Below are positions 1-8,283 of a DNA stretch of 64,000 bases, piece after piece (positions within the stretch are counted from its first letter, which is position 1; each line of letters begins with the position of its first letter). Both the position numbers and the translations under genes were made by a program. The notes under the pieces were generated by a model. That model worked only from the letters and a program-made list of their open reading frames with translations. It did not search any database and was not told where the DNA came from. The stretch lies in the NCBI RefSeq assembly GCF_000691805.2, contig NZ_DF820486.1, positions 62,001 to 126,000 on the forward strand, in the 5' to 3' direction. Source of the DNA: Weissella oryzae SG25 (lineage in GTDB: Bacteria; Bacillota; Bacilli; Lactobacillales; Lactobacillaceae).

Positions 1-330
1 ATTTATACAACTAGTCACGCCCGCGGTCTATCAATCAAGCAATTAGCTGACCGAGTGGGTATTAGTGATGCAACAATTTATACTTGGAAACGCAAAGGCA
101 AGCCAAACGGGGCTACAATTCAAAAAATCGCCAACGAGTTACAGGTAAGTAGTGATTATTTACTAGGCGCTAGCGATAAAAGTTTGCGCGATACTTCCCA
201 GCCAATTGACCTATACTATGTAGCTGATGAAGAAAGAGACAGCCTCCTTAGCGCCAACGGCCAAGCAATCAGCGATGATGACTGGCACATTATTAAAGCA
301 ATTTTAGCAAAGTATCCCAGAAAGGATTAA
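1..330 (+). CDS. Xre/CI-type helix-turn-helix repressor, 5' end cut by window edge
   Basis: The reading frame is open from base 1, so the true start lies before the window. The internal GTG at 55 should not be taken as the start, because conserved helix-turn-helix sequence precedes it. The visible 109 residues begin inside an HTH_3 domain (GLSIKQLADRVGISDATIYTWKR), continue with the usual third-helix region (IQKIANELQVSSDYLLG), and end in a short acidic tail without a peptidase or LexA-like domain. Repressors of this build bind operators in prophages and integrative elements. The next gene, 5 bases downstream, encodes an ImmA-like protease, the usual partner that inactivates such a repressor. 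The pairing suggests the edge of a prophage or integrative element. Other parts of that element are not visible here. Confidence 0.85.
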   Translation: MYTTSHARGLSIKQLADRVGISDATIYTWKRKGKPNGATIQKIANELQVSSDYLLGASDKSLRDTSQPIDLYYVADEERDSLLSANGQAISDDDWHIIKAILAKYPRKD

Positions 331-335
331 ATTCA

Positions 336-734
336 ATGAATAAATCCGATATTATTGCCGATATTTTGCATCATATACGAGAAGCTGGCTGGCACTATGA
401 AATTACTGATAACTTAAGTCCTCAACTCCACGCTTTTATTGACCCCGAACGTAGACTAGCAATTTTTAATCGGCAAACGGCATCCATCGCTGATTATATC
501 CATGAAGAAGTACACATTGAATTAGCTCATAATGGTCGTTTAAACTGGACTAACGGCAACGATGAACGAAACCCCCACGAAACTGAAGCAAACGCTGAGA
601 TGATTAGCCGTATTGTTAATTTTCAAATTCAAAATGATTGGCCCTTAGATGTTTATACCATTATGACTTGGTACGGTATCCCGCCCTTTCTAGAATCTTA
701 TTTAATCGAAGAATTAACGCGTCAACACCAATAA
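336..734 (+). CDS. ImmA/IrrE family metallo-endopeptidase
   Basis: This is a 132-residue protein with the zinc-binding signature HEEVH (HExxH) followed by IELAHNG, and a second acidic stretch (NPHETEANAEMISRI) that matches the region supplying the third metal ligand in ImmA/IrrE proteins. The start ATG has AAAGGA nine bases upstream, inside the 3' end of the repressor gene, so the two are probably co-transcribed. In known elements (for example ICEBs1 of Bacillus subtilis) ImmA cleaves the linked immunity repressor in response to DNA damage or signalling. That role here is inferred from family and context. The protein is small but complete for this family. Confidence 0.85.
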   Translation: MNKSDIIADILHHIREAGWHYEITDNLSPQLHAFIDPERRLAIFNRQTASIADYIHEEVHIELAHNGRLNWTNGNDERNPHETEANAEMISRIVNFQIQNDWPLDVYTIMTWYGIPPFLESYLIEELTRQHQ

Positions 735-805
735 AACAGCTTATTGCCTTCATTACTATCAGAGAATTAATCATTCTTTTTCATTGCAATAAATATATCC
801 ACCAA

Positions 806-849
806 AAAAGCGCATCCTTTTGTTATTAATAACAAAAGGATGCGCTTTT
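806..849. terminator. Bidirectional terminator, 44-bp perfect palindrome
   Basis: The left arm, starting AAAAGCGCATCC, and its exact reverse complement meet at TTGTTATTAATAACAA, giving 22 bp of perfect dyad symmetry with A and T runs at the two ends. It can end transcription of the repressor/immA pair on the plus strand and of anything coming from the minus strand. Confidence 0.8.
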
Positions 850-865
850 ATCTATATTCGAGGCA

Positions 866-905
866 TTAAACTCCCCCATGACTAAAGTCACGGGAATTGG
901 CGCTT
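866..905 (-). mobile_element. Orphan IS200/IS605-type right-end hairpin (omegaRNA-like 3' end), no transposase
   Basis: On the minus strand the segment reads CCCGTGACTTTAGTCATGGG (875-894), an 8-bp stem with one G-T pair and a TTTA loop, followed by GGAGTTTAAT. This form (a CTTTAG-centred hairpin followed at once by a TTNAA-type sequence) is typical of the right end of IS200/IS605 elements, where it also forms the 3' part of the omegaRNA used by TnpB. No tnpA or tnpB reading frame lies on either side. This is therefore a remnant or a solo end. The upstream minus-strand sequence to about 960 may belong to the same RNA scaffold. Confidence 0.5.
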
Positions 906-1267
906 AGAATTACGATAACTTTAGGTAATATTCTACAATGGAACTCAGTTATCCAAAGCACAGTCATTTTGCAAACTCAGATTAATACGCAAATGGTTAA
1001 TCCTTATATAGTTTTTATAGATGGCATAAGTCTGTTTGCCACATAGTTACCAATTTTTAAAGTTTGGCCTGCAATCTTTGAATGGTATTCAATCTAGCAT
1101 TAATGCATCGAGTTTTCAGCCTACTTATGGGCGAAAAATTGTATCGCTACATCATAAATTAGCCTAAGATATCCTTGTACCATCCAATCCTGTAGAATGA
1201 CCTAAACCAGAGCGGTGAACCAAACTAGCTGTACAAAAATTACAAGATTTAAGCAATTCTACTAAAC

Positions 1268-2221
1268 TCAATCACGCCGATCAGCAATTAAATAGCGAGG
1301 ACGATGCTTAACTTCCATAAAGACCTTACCAATATATTCACCGATAACCCCAATGGCAGTTAGCTGAATCCCACCCAAGAACCAAATTGAAACCATCAAT
1401 GATGGCCAACCTAACTGCGTAACGCCCATCAGGTACCGAACAATTGCATAGATTAGCATCAATAGACTAATTCCTGAAATAGCTAACCCCATATTACGTA
1501 CCATGGTAATTGGTGCAACTGAGAAAGAGGTAATTCCACTCAAGGCAAACTGTAACATTTTACGTAAGGGATATTTAGTTTCACCAGCTTCACGCTCAGC
1601 TCGTGCATAAAAAACTTCAGCAGAATTAAACCCAATTGCTGGGAAAATCCCACGTAAGAACATATCCCGTTCTTGATACTCTTGGAAGGCAGCCAACACT
1701 CGTTGATCAACCAAACGGAAATCAGCATGATTAGGAATGGTTTTAACGCCCAAAAAATTCATTAACTTGTAAAAAAGACCAGCTGTTTGCCGCTTAAAGG
1801 CAGTATCTGATGTACGGTCATTTCTAACTCCATAGACAATATCTTTATGCTCCTCAATCGCTAACCGAAGCATCTCAGTAATTGCCTGTGGATCATCTTG
1901 CAAATCTGCATCAATAGTTACCGCATAGTCAACATCTGACCCAGTTACTTCCGTTAGCCCAGCAATCAACGCATTCTGATGACCAAAATTATGACTAAAG
2001 CGTAACCCCTTAACATGACCATATTGATCCGCCAAACGATTAATCAACTGCCAAGTTTGGTCAACACTGCCGTCATCCACATACATGATAAAACTATCAT
2101 CTGTAATTGTTTCAGCAGCTACTAAACTCTTAAGTAAATCACTAAGCACTTTTGTTGTTTTTTGAATTACTGGTTCTTCGTTATACGCTGGCAATATAAT
2201 TGCAAGTTTCTTCTTTGACAT
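1268..2221 (-). CDS. Family 2 membrane glycosyltransferase, GtrB/bactoprenol glucosyltransferase type
   Basis: The 317-residue protein has an N-terminal GT-A domain with PAYNEE at 11-16 and a DADLQDD metal/nucleotide-sugar motif at 104-110. Two hydrophobic membrane segments follow near residues 240-300, and the C-terminus is basic (EVKHRPRYLI). This is the layout of GtrB/CsbB/DPMS-like enzymes, which load a sugar from UDP-sugar onto undecaprenyl phosphate at the cytoplasmic face. I chose the ATG at 2221 because GAGGAAAG lies just upstream; the GTG 21 bases earlier overlaps that ribosome binding site. It is the last gene of the polysaccharide cluster, 122 bases after the galactofuranosyltransferase-like gene. 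No GtrA-type flippase is adjacent, so its sugar donor may serve wall-polymer decoration. The exact sugar is unknown. Confidence 0.85.
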   Translation of the reverse strand: MSKKKLAIILPAYNEEPVIQKTTKVLSDLLKSLVAAETITDDSFIMYVDDGSVDQTWQLINRLADQYGHVKGLRFSHNFGHQNALIAGLTEVTGSDVDYAVTIDADLQDDPQAITEMLRLAIEEHKDIVYGVRNDRTSDTAFKRQTAGLFYKLMNFLGVKTIPNHADFRLVDQRVLAAFQEYQERDMFLRGIFPAIGFNSAEVFYARAEREAGETKYPLRKMLQFALSGITSFSVAPITMVRNMGLAISGISLLMLIYAIVRYLMGVTQLGWPSLMVSIWFLGGIQLTAIGVIGEYIGKVFMEVKHRPRYLIADRRD

Positions 2222-2343
2222 GTTTATTAATACTTTCCTCACTTAATTGTATTCACGTTAATCATATTTCACTTAACTGCATATGAGCTTTTATCAGTAA
2301 GAAAAGCCCCCCTCTTAACTTAACATCAATCTGGTCAAAACAT

Positions 2344-3249
2344 TTATTTTACAGCTTCATGCTTTTTGGCAAACTCAACCGGTGGATTAAATTTACGCCC
2401 GTCATGAACCGCCTGCAAAATAACTTTGACTTTACCCCAGCGATTTTCTACCTTCTTAGGCCAAAAAATTAACCGCATTGTTTCAAGTAAGATTCGCACT
2501 TGCCCTTTAAAATAACCAAAACTATTGCGTTGGCGTGCATAGTATAACTTATTACGATAAGCATAGTAATAACGATTCGTTCTCGCCTTACTATCTTTGA
2601 TAATATCTGACCCAATATTTTGTGACATTTTATGTACCACTTGGGCAGCCGGTACTAAGTATCCTGGCGCAACGCGGCGCGCCCGTTCAGTATACTCAAT
2701 ATCGTCACCCCAAATGAAAAAGTCAGTGATTGGTAAGCCGATTGTTGCTACCACCGAACGAGCAAATAAAAGTGACACGAAGGTCGCTGAACGCAACTCA
2801 ATTGGTACTACCGGATTTTCAGGTACAACCTGCAAACGATTGAGCGGTGCAGGTAAATTCATCAAAGCCCGCTGTCCATCAATCCAACGTACATCAGATG
2901 CTAAAAAGCCAAATTGTTGTTTGCTATCCGCAAAATTAACTAGTTTGGTTAAAGTATCTGGCTTCACCACGGTATCATCATCCATCAACCACACATAGTC
3001 ATCGTTGGTTTCTTCCATAAAATAACGAATCCCACGGTTAAAACCGCCAGCACCACCCAAATTTTTAGTTAACCGGACATAACAAATCTGGCCGGCCAGA
3101 CTATTTAGGTAAGCCTGTGTGTCTTGGTCTGAAGCGTTATCAACTACAATGATATGATTAACCAGTGTCTGTGATGCTTGCAAGGCTGCAATAACTTCTT
3201 TTAATAGGCTCAATCGATTATAGGTGACGACTACCGCACTAACTGTCAT
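2344..3249 (-). CDS. Family 2 glycosyltransferase, galactofuranosyltransferase (GlfT)-like
   Basis: The 301-residue soluble GT2 protein shows VVTYNR at the N-terminus, VVDNASD at 35-41, a WLMDDD motif at 88-92, and a second acidic motif (IWGDDIEYTERAR) of the kind seen in GlfT2-like enzymes that transfer galactofuranose. The gene starts 6 bases after the stop of glf, whose product supplies UDP-galactofuranose, which supports the same substrate assignment. The ribosome binding site (GAGGAG) lies inside the end of glf, so the two are almost certainly co-translated. The acceptor is not known. A rhamnosyltransferase is the main alternative, since the family overlaps. Confidence 0.8.
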   Translation of the reverse strand: MTVSAVVVTYNRLSLLKEVIAALQASQTLVNHIIVVDNASDQDTQAYLNSLAGQICYVRLTKNLGGAGGFNRGIRYFMEETNDDYVWLMDDDTVVKPDTLTKLVNFADSKQQFGFLASDVRWIDGQRALMNLPAPLNRLQVVPENPVVPIELRSATFVSLLFARSVVATIGLPITDFFIWGDDIEYTERARRVAPGYLVPAAQVVHKMSQNIGSDIIKDSKARTNRYYYAYRNKLYYARQRNSFGYFKGQVRILLETMRLIFWPKKVENRWGKVKVILQAVHDGRKFNPPVEFAKKHEAVK

Positions 3250-3255
3250 AACTAA

Positions 3256-4437
3256 TTAATGCTCCTCATCATGTGCAAAGTTAAAGTCACTCGCAATGTC
3301 AAATTCACTACGCACCTCATTCAAAGCTGCATTAAAGACTTGGTCCATATCGTAATAGCGATACTGACCTAGGCGACCACCAAAAATAACTTGATCCTTG
3401 TGCTTACGCGCTTCTTTAGCGTATTCCTTGTAAAGATTCGTATTCTTTTCATCATTAACTGGATAATAGGCTTCCTTGCTCCGATCCCAGTCTTGTGGAT
3501 ACTCCCGCGTGATAATTGTCTTACCATCATCAGCCAAACCATCAAAGTGCCGCCACTCCATTACACGCGTATATGGTGTTTCTGCATCTGTGTAATTAAT
3601 AACTGAGTTACCTTGGTAATTATCTGAATCAATCGTTTCATGTTCAAAACGAAGTGAACGATACTCTAACTCACCGTATTGATAGTCAAAGAACTGATCA
3701 ATCATACCTGTGTATAGAATACGAGGGAATTCAGCTAGGTACTCATCTTTATGAGCAAAGAAATCCTCATTCAATTTAACATCAATCAAAGGATTATTAT
3801 TAAGCATCTTTTCAAAAATTTGTGTGTATCCACCAACTGGAATACCTTGATAGCGGTGGTTAAAGTAATTATTGTCGTAAATAAAACGTACTGGTAAACG
3901 CTTAATAATGAAGGCAGGAAGCTCAGTTGCCTTACGTCCCCATTGCTTTTCTGTATAGCCCTTGATGAGCTTTTGGTAAATATCAGTACCAATCAAAGAA
4001 ATTGCTTGTTCCTCTAGATTACGAGGTTCACGGTCACCTAAGTCAGCCAAAGCAGCCGCTTTTTGCTCCTCAATCTTAGCCTTAGCCTCGTCTGGAGTCT
4101 TTGTTCCCCACATCTCATAAAAGGTATTCATGTTAAATGGTAAGTTATATAGCTCACCCTTGTAGTTTGCAACAACTTGATTTTGATAACCATTAAAATC
4201 AGCAAATTGTCGTACATAGTCCCAAACTTCTTTGTTATCTGTATGGAAAATATGTGCCCCAAAATCATGAACTGTAATTCCATGTTCTGTATGGGTGTAC
4301 ATATTACCAGCTAGGTGGGCACGCTTTTCAATGATCAAAGACCGCTTATTACGCTTAGCTGCCTCATAAGCAAAAATGGCACCAAAAGGTCCAGCACCAA
4401 CAATTAGATAATCATAATTTTTATCGTTTAAAGCCAT
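3256..4437 (-). CDS. glf: UDP-galactopyranose mutase
   Basis: Glf is a flavoenzyme that interconverts UDP-galactopyranose and UDP-galactofuranose in the cytoplasm. The 393-residue product has the N-terminal FAD-binding GAGPFG at 14-19, an IEKR/AHLAGNMY segment, the HDFGAHIFHT stretch typical of Glf, and the C-terminal FGGRLGQYRYYDMDQV segment that contacts FAD and closes the active site. The length matches bacterial Glf. The start ATG has AAAGGA upstream. The downstream GlfT-like gene and upstream surface-polysaccharide genes place its product in a wall or extracellular polymer that contains galactofuranose. Confidence 0.95.
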   Translation of the reverse strand: MALNDKNYDYLIVGAGPFGAIFAYEAAKRNKRSLIIEKRAHLAGNMYTHTEHGITVHDFGAHIFHTDNKEVWDYVRQFADFNGYQNQVVANYKGELYNLPFNMNTFYEMWGTKTPDEAKAKIEEQKAAALADLGDREPRNLEEQAISLIGTDIYQKLIKGYTEKQWGRKATELPAFIIKRLPVRFIYDNNYFNHRYQGIPVGGYTQIFEKMLNNNPLIDVKLNEDFFAHKDEYLAEFPRILYTGMIDQFFDYQYGELEYRSLRFEHETIDSDNYQGNSVINYTDAETPYTRVMEWRHFDGLADDGKTIITREYPQDWDRSKEAYYPVNDEKNTNLYKEYAKEARKHKDQVIFGGRLGQYRYYDMDQVFNAALNEVRSEFDIASDFNFAHDEEH

Positions 4438-4511
4438 CTTAAAAAAATCCTTTCAAAGTAAAAAACTCTTGCTAATACTTTACCATATAACCGAGTTTTT
4501 GAATATTGCCC

Positions 4512-5291
4512 CTAAAAATGGGTTCGACTGCCTTGCTTATATCCGAACTTACGTAGTAAAAATTGACTACCCTTATCAAGCCAATTAGTTTTTTCGGTTG
4601 TAACTAGTGGAAACTCTTTAAAACTTTTCTGATTAGTTACAAGCCAAACGTCCATTAAACGTTCAGCCAGAAAACCTAAAGCACGTTGTTCTTGACCTCG
4701 GTAGTTGACTAAATCAATCTGTTCAGCCACAAGAGCCAATACGTCAAATAAAAAGGTCGTGTAGGCTTGAAAATCTACCTGTTTCATTATACTCATATTA
4801 AATAAATGCGCCCGGGTTGTTTTAGCTAATTTGCTAAAAGCCGGTAAATAATCAGGATAATGGTCAGTTAAGACCTTTTCCAAAGCAAAATATGGTTCAC
4901 CACGATGCGCATGTAGATAATGATCTTGCTGATTTTCAATAAAGTAGTTGCGAGCCTTGGGTAAAATAACATCAACCGTTTTTAGTGTCTGACGAATTTC
5001 GTCTTCGCTTAAAATATCAGCTAGGTTATGGCTTGCCTTACGTCCAAAGTAGCGCCGATAATGTACCAAACCAATAATATCCTCATCGGCTAAATTATAT
5101 TTAGCCCAATATAATGCCGTTAGTTCATTGTAATGGCCATTCTCTTTTGAAATATTGCGTCCCGTATTATCAGCAATTGTATTAACAAGTAATTGACGAT
5201 CAGGTAGGTCTGCCCCAACTTGAATTGGTAAATAAATCGCTTCTTTTGGTACTGCGTAGGGTTTATGCAGCGCAATTAATATTTTCATCAT
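4512..5291 (-). CDS. DUF4422 family polysaccharide biosynthesis protein, probable glycosyltransferase
   Basis: The product of about 259 residues begins MMKILIALHKPY and carries the conserved DUF4422 segments DNTGRNISKENGHYNELTALYW and GLVHYRRYF. Members of this family are found in capsule and exopolysaccharide clusters and are thought to be glycosyltransferases; the reaction is not established. I set the start at the ATG at 5291, because GGAGGGAG lies 5 bases before it and the ATG 12 bases upstream overlaps that site. An ATG at 5288 is equally possible. The neighbours (priming transferase upstream, glf downstream) support a role in building the repeat unit. Confidence 0.8.
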   Translation of the reverse strand: MMKILIALHKPYAVPKEAIYLPIQVGADLPDRQLLVNTIADNTGRNISKENGHYNELTALYWAKYNLADEDIIGLVHYRRYFGRKASHNLADILSEDEIRQTLKTVDVILPKARNYFIENQQDHYLHAHRGEPYFALEKVLTDHYPDYLPAFSKLAKTTRAHLFNMSIMKQVDFQAYTTFLFDVLALVAEQIDLVNYRGQEQRALGFLAERLMDVWLVTNQKSFKEFPLVTTEKTNWLDKGSQFLLRKFGYKQGSRTHF

Positions 5292-5366
5292 TACTCCCTC
5301 CATTTAAAAATGGGTCAGCTTGAACTGATCCATTCCTAAACCTTGCTTCTTGTTCAAATGGAGCAT

Positions 5367-5993
5367 CTACATTGCCCCATCGCGCTTCAAAATTGCTAAG
5401 ATATTTTGGGCTAAAATTTTAAAATCAAACCACATATCAGCTGAATAGACATAACTTAGTTCTAAATCGGCCCGCTCTGGGTATTGAATATCCGAACGAC
5501 CTGACGCTTGCCAGACCCCCATTGCACCGGGCTTAACCGATAAAAACTCATCCACCCGGTCACCATACTCAATTAACTCTTTAGCAACAACCGGCCGCGG
5601 ACCCACAATGCTCATATCCCCCAACAAGATATTAATAAACTGTGGAATTTCATCAAGGGAAGTTTTTCGTAAAAAGGCTCCGAATCTTGTAATCCGTGGA
5701 TCATCCTCAGTTGGTAGCTTATAGCCATTTTCAACAAATTCGGCATATAACTTAGGATTAGCATATAACTTGCTTTCCGCATCAACAATCATTGACCGGA
5801 ATTTGTAGATACCAAATTTTCGATGGTCTTGCCCGACCCGCTCCTGTTTATAAAAAACTGGCCCACGATTATCACCAAATAGATAAAACAAAGCAATAAT
5901 TAAGAAAACTGGTGACAAAATAATTAAAGCAAATGAAGCCGCTGAAATATCTAAAAAACGTTTTGCGAAAATATAACTCTTGCTCTGTTGCAT
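5367..5993 (-). CDS. Priming undecaprenyl-phosphate sugar phosphotransferase (WbaP/CpsE C-domain type)
   Basis: The 208-residue protein has one N-terminal membrane segment (about 15-37) and then the bacterial sugar transferase domain: YKQERVGQDHRKFGIYKFRSM, TSLDEIPQFINILLGDMSIVGPRP, and KPGAMGVWQASGRSD. These proteins attach the first sugar-1-phosphate (commonly galactose or glucose) to undecaprenyl phosphate at the membrane, the first step of a capsule, exopolysaccharide or wall polymer. It is the short form, lacking the extra N-terminal helices of WbaP. It starts 32 bases after map on the same strand and heads the polysaccharide cluster. The ribosome binding site (AAGGA) is rather far from the ATG. 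Confidence 0.9.
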   Translation of the reverse strand: MQQSKSYIFAKRFLDISAASFALIILSPVFLIIALFYLFGDNRGPVFYKQERVGQDHRKFGIYKFRSMIVDAESKLYANPKLYAEFVENGYKLPTEDDPRITRFGAFLRKTSLDEIPQFINILLGDMSIVGPRPVVAKELIEYGDRVDEFLSVKPGAMGVWQASGRSDIQYPERADLELSYVYSADMWFDFKILAQNILAILKRDGAM

Positions 5994-6025
5994 AAAATTT
6001 TAATTTCCTTACTAGCTAGCAATAA

Positions 6026-6808
6026 TTACAAATATTTAGCGTCAAAGATTGGATCCTGACTCGTTAGAATTTTTGGACCATCATTAGTAATTGCAATTGT
6101 GTGCTCAAATTGGGCCGACCATGATCCATCCTTAGTTGTTACCGTCCAACCATCTTCTTCAGAGGTCTCGGTCCGCCAATCACCAACATTAACCATTGGC
6201 TCAATAGTAATTGTCATCCCTGGCTTCAAGCGCAAACCACGCCCAGCTACACCATAATGTGGTACTGCTGGATCTTCATGCATCGTAGGTCCAATTCCAT
6301 GACCAATGTACTCACGCACATTACCAAAGCCATTCTCATCTTCGACATAGGCGTTGATTACAGCACCGATATCACCCAAACGATTACCAACTTGGGCTTG
6401 GTCAATCCCCAAATACAAAGCCTTGAAAGCCACATCCATCAACCGTTGGTGTTCGGCAGAAATTTCACCGACTGCATAGGTCCAAGCAGAATCCGAATAG
6501 GCCCCATCAAGGTCAACTACCGTGTCAACTTTGACTAAATCACCATCTTTAAGGAACAAGCCTTTACGTGGGAATGCGTGGGCAACTTCGTTATTAACTG
6601 AAACCGTTGTTGCGTATTCAAAGCCTTCAAAGCCAATTTGCGCCGCCCGACCGCCGTGGTCTTCGATATATTTACGCCCAAACTCTTCAATTTCCCAAGT
6701 CGAAATTCCAGGCTTGATAATATCACGTAAACCAATGTGCATACCGGCAATAATCGCCCCAGATGCTTTCATGGCTTCAATTTCACGTGCTGACTTCAAA
6801 GTAATCAT
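6026..6808 (-). CDS. map: Methionine aminopeptidase, type I
   Basis: Removes the initiator methionine from nascent proteins in the cytosol. The five metal ligands of the pita-bread fold are all in place: D95 and D106 (VDTVVDLDGAYSD), H170 (EYIGHGIG), E203 (TIEPM) and E235 (FEHT), with the substrate His at H77. The length (260) is normal. The gene has a good promoter of its own (6847-6876). It stands only 32 bases before the priming sugar transferase and no terminator separates them, so some co-transcription is likely, although the functions are unrelated. Confidence 0.95.
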   Translation of the reverse strand: MITLKSAREIEAMKASGAIIAGMHIGLRDIIKPGISTWEIEEFGRKYIEDHGGRAAQIGFEGFEYATTVSVNNEVAHAFPRKGLFLKDGDLVKVDTVVDLDGAYSDSAWTYAVGEISAEHQRLMDVAFKALYLGIDQAQVGNRLGDIGAVINAYVEDENGFGNVREYIGHGIGPTMHEDPAVPHYGVAGRGLRLKPGMTITIEPMVNVGDWRTETSEEDGWTVTTKDGSWSAQFEHTIAITNDGPKILTSQDPIFDAKYL

Positions 6809-6846
6809 TCTATAACCTTCTTATCTTTAAACTTATTCATTCTTTC

Positions 6847-6876
6847 ATTATACCGGATTTTATGATTAGCGAACAA
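6847..6876 (-). promoter_or_regulatory. Promoter of map (and possibly the polysaccharide genes)
   Basis: Minus-strand -35 TTGTTC (6871-6876) and a consensus -10 TATAAT (6847-6852) are separated by 18 bases, about 40 bases before the map start. Confidence 0.65.
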
Positions 6877-7044
6877 TTAAGCCCAATAAATGTTTAAGAA
6901 TCCTTCATTAAGCACCCTTCTAACCTTTAAATTACTTAATTTGCCTTCGCTAAAGCTTAAAATCAGCCGTTGCAACCAAATGGCCGGTGCCTAAAGCTGC
7001 TTTTTAGTGTAAAATTTTAACAAAGACAAAAGCGAGGGAAAATC

Positions 7045-8280
7045 ATGTTAGAAAACCTAAATCAATATTTAGAAAAATATGCTGAAGTAATTACCTCAAT
7101 TGGGGTTAATGTTCAACCGGGGCAGGATATTATCGTCTATGCTCAGATTGACCAAAGCCCACTAGTTCATGAAATCCAACGGGCCGCCTATCAACGCGGG
7201 GCCAATAATGTAATGGTTGAGTGGCAAGATACAACTACGGTACGTAATTTCTTAAACCACGCCCGTGAAGCGGACTTAACCAGCCAACCGGCCTGGCTGA
7301 CCATTAGGGCCGAAGAATTAATGGGGCGCTCAACAAGTCGCATTAGCATCATCTCAGAAGATCCTGATGGCCTGGCTAGTGTTGATGCCGACCGAGTATC
7401 TGCCTACCAACAATCTTACCAACGGGCTGTTAAAGCTGTCCGTGAAGCTACCATGAATAACGATGTTTCATGGTTAGTTGTTGCTGCAGCTGGTCAAAAG
7501 TGGGCCCAGAAGGTCTTTCCAGAAATGGAAGCTAGTGCGGCACAAGATCGTTTATGGTTAGAAATCTTCAAAGCAACCCGCATTGACTTACAGCATGATG
7601 CAATTACCGCTTGGCAAGACCACATCAAACAACTCAAGCATAAGGCTACTTGGTTAAACGAGCAAAACTTTAAAGCCTTACACTTCCAATCACCCCGCAC
7701 CGACCTAATTGTTGGCCTGGCAAAAAACCATCTCTGGGAGGCGGCTGATTCGGTTGATAAAGCTGGTAACCTCTTTGTCGCTAATATGCCAACCGAAGAA
7801 GTCTTCACCTCACCTGACCGTCAGCATATCACTGGTCATGTGAAAGCAACTAAGCCCCTCTCTTATGCGGGGGTCTTAATTAATGACATTGAGCTTACCT
7901 TTGTTGACGGCCAAGTTACTAAGGCCCAAGCCAGTTCAGGTGAAGCCGTTCTAAAACAATTACTAGCAACTGATGCTGGTGCCAGTTCACTTGGTGAGGT
8001 TTCATTAGTTCCTGACCCTTCACCAATTTCACAATCAGGGATTATTTTCTACAATACTCTCTTTGATGAGAATGCTTCTGACCACTTGGCACTCGGTGCT
8101 GCTTATCCCTTCAACGTTAAAAACGGTACACAGTTGAATGAAGCGCAGCGCAGCGCCCTAGGCCAAAACAATTCATTAGTCCACGTTGATTTCATGGTTG
8201 GCTCAGCTGATATGAATGTCGATGGCCTTACATTTGATGATCAAACAGTCCCAGTTTTCCGCAACGGCGATTGGGCATAA
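7045..8280 (+). CDS. pepS: Aminopeptidase, M29 family (AmpS/PepS type)
   Basis: The 411-residue protein matches the M29 thermophilic aminopeptidase family: N-terminal NLNQYLEKYAEVITSIGVNVQPGQ, the HFQSPRTDLIVGL segment, NMPTEEVFTSPDR, SSGEAVLKQLLATDAGASSLGEVSLV, and C-terminal HVDFMVGSADMNVDG. M29 enzymes are cytosolic two-metal aminopeptidases; PepS of lactic acid bacteria releases arginine and aromatic residues from peptides, which suits an organism that feeds on peptides. The start ATG follows GAGGGAAAATC. The gene stands alone on the plus strand, divergent from map and followed by a strong terminator. The symbol is by family similarity. Confidence 0.9.
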   Translation: MLENLNQYLEKYAEVITSIGVNVQPGQDIIVYAQIDQSPLVHEIQRAAYQRGANNVMVEWQDTTTVRNFLNHAREADLTSQPAWLTIRAEELMGRSTSRISIISEDPDGLASVDADRVSAYQQSYQRAVKAVREATMNNDVSWLVVAAAGQKWAQKVFPEMEASAAQDRLWLEIFKATRIDLQHDAITAWQDHIKQLKHKATWLNEQNFKALHFQSPRTDLIVGLAKNHLWEAADSVDKAGNLFVANMPTEEVFTSPDRQHITGHVKATKPLSYAGVLINDIELTFVDGQVTKAQASSGEAVLKQLLATDAGASSLGEVSLVPDPSPISQSGIIFYNTLFDENASDHLALGAAYPFNVKNGTQLNEAQRSALGQNNSLVHVDFMVGSADMNVDGLTFDDQTVPVFRNGDWA

Positions 8281-8283
8281 AAT

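Larger units (their letters stand above)
735..1267. other. 533-base non-coding stretch between immA and the polysaccharide cluster
   Basis: No convincing gene is present. It contains the palindromic terminator (806-849) and the IS200/IS605-like hairpin (875-894). Bases 905-1267 were translated on both strands: only short open stretches broken by stops were found, and none gave a recognisable transposase, TnpB zinc-finger (CxxC) or other protein. The stretch is probably decayed mobile-element sequence. Confidence 0.5.

Noticed and set aside
905-1267. Possible tnpB or other transposase remnant
   Set aside because: Both strands were translated; stops are frequent and no TnpB zinc-finger, DED catalytic motif or other transposase block was found. 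Only the end hairpin is claimed.
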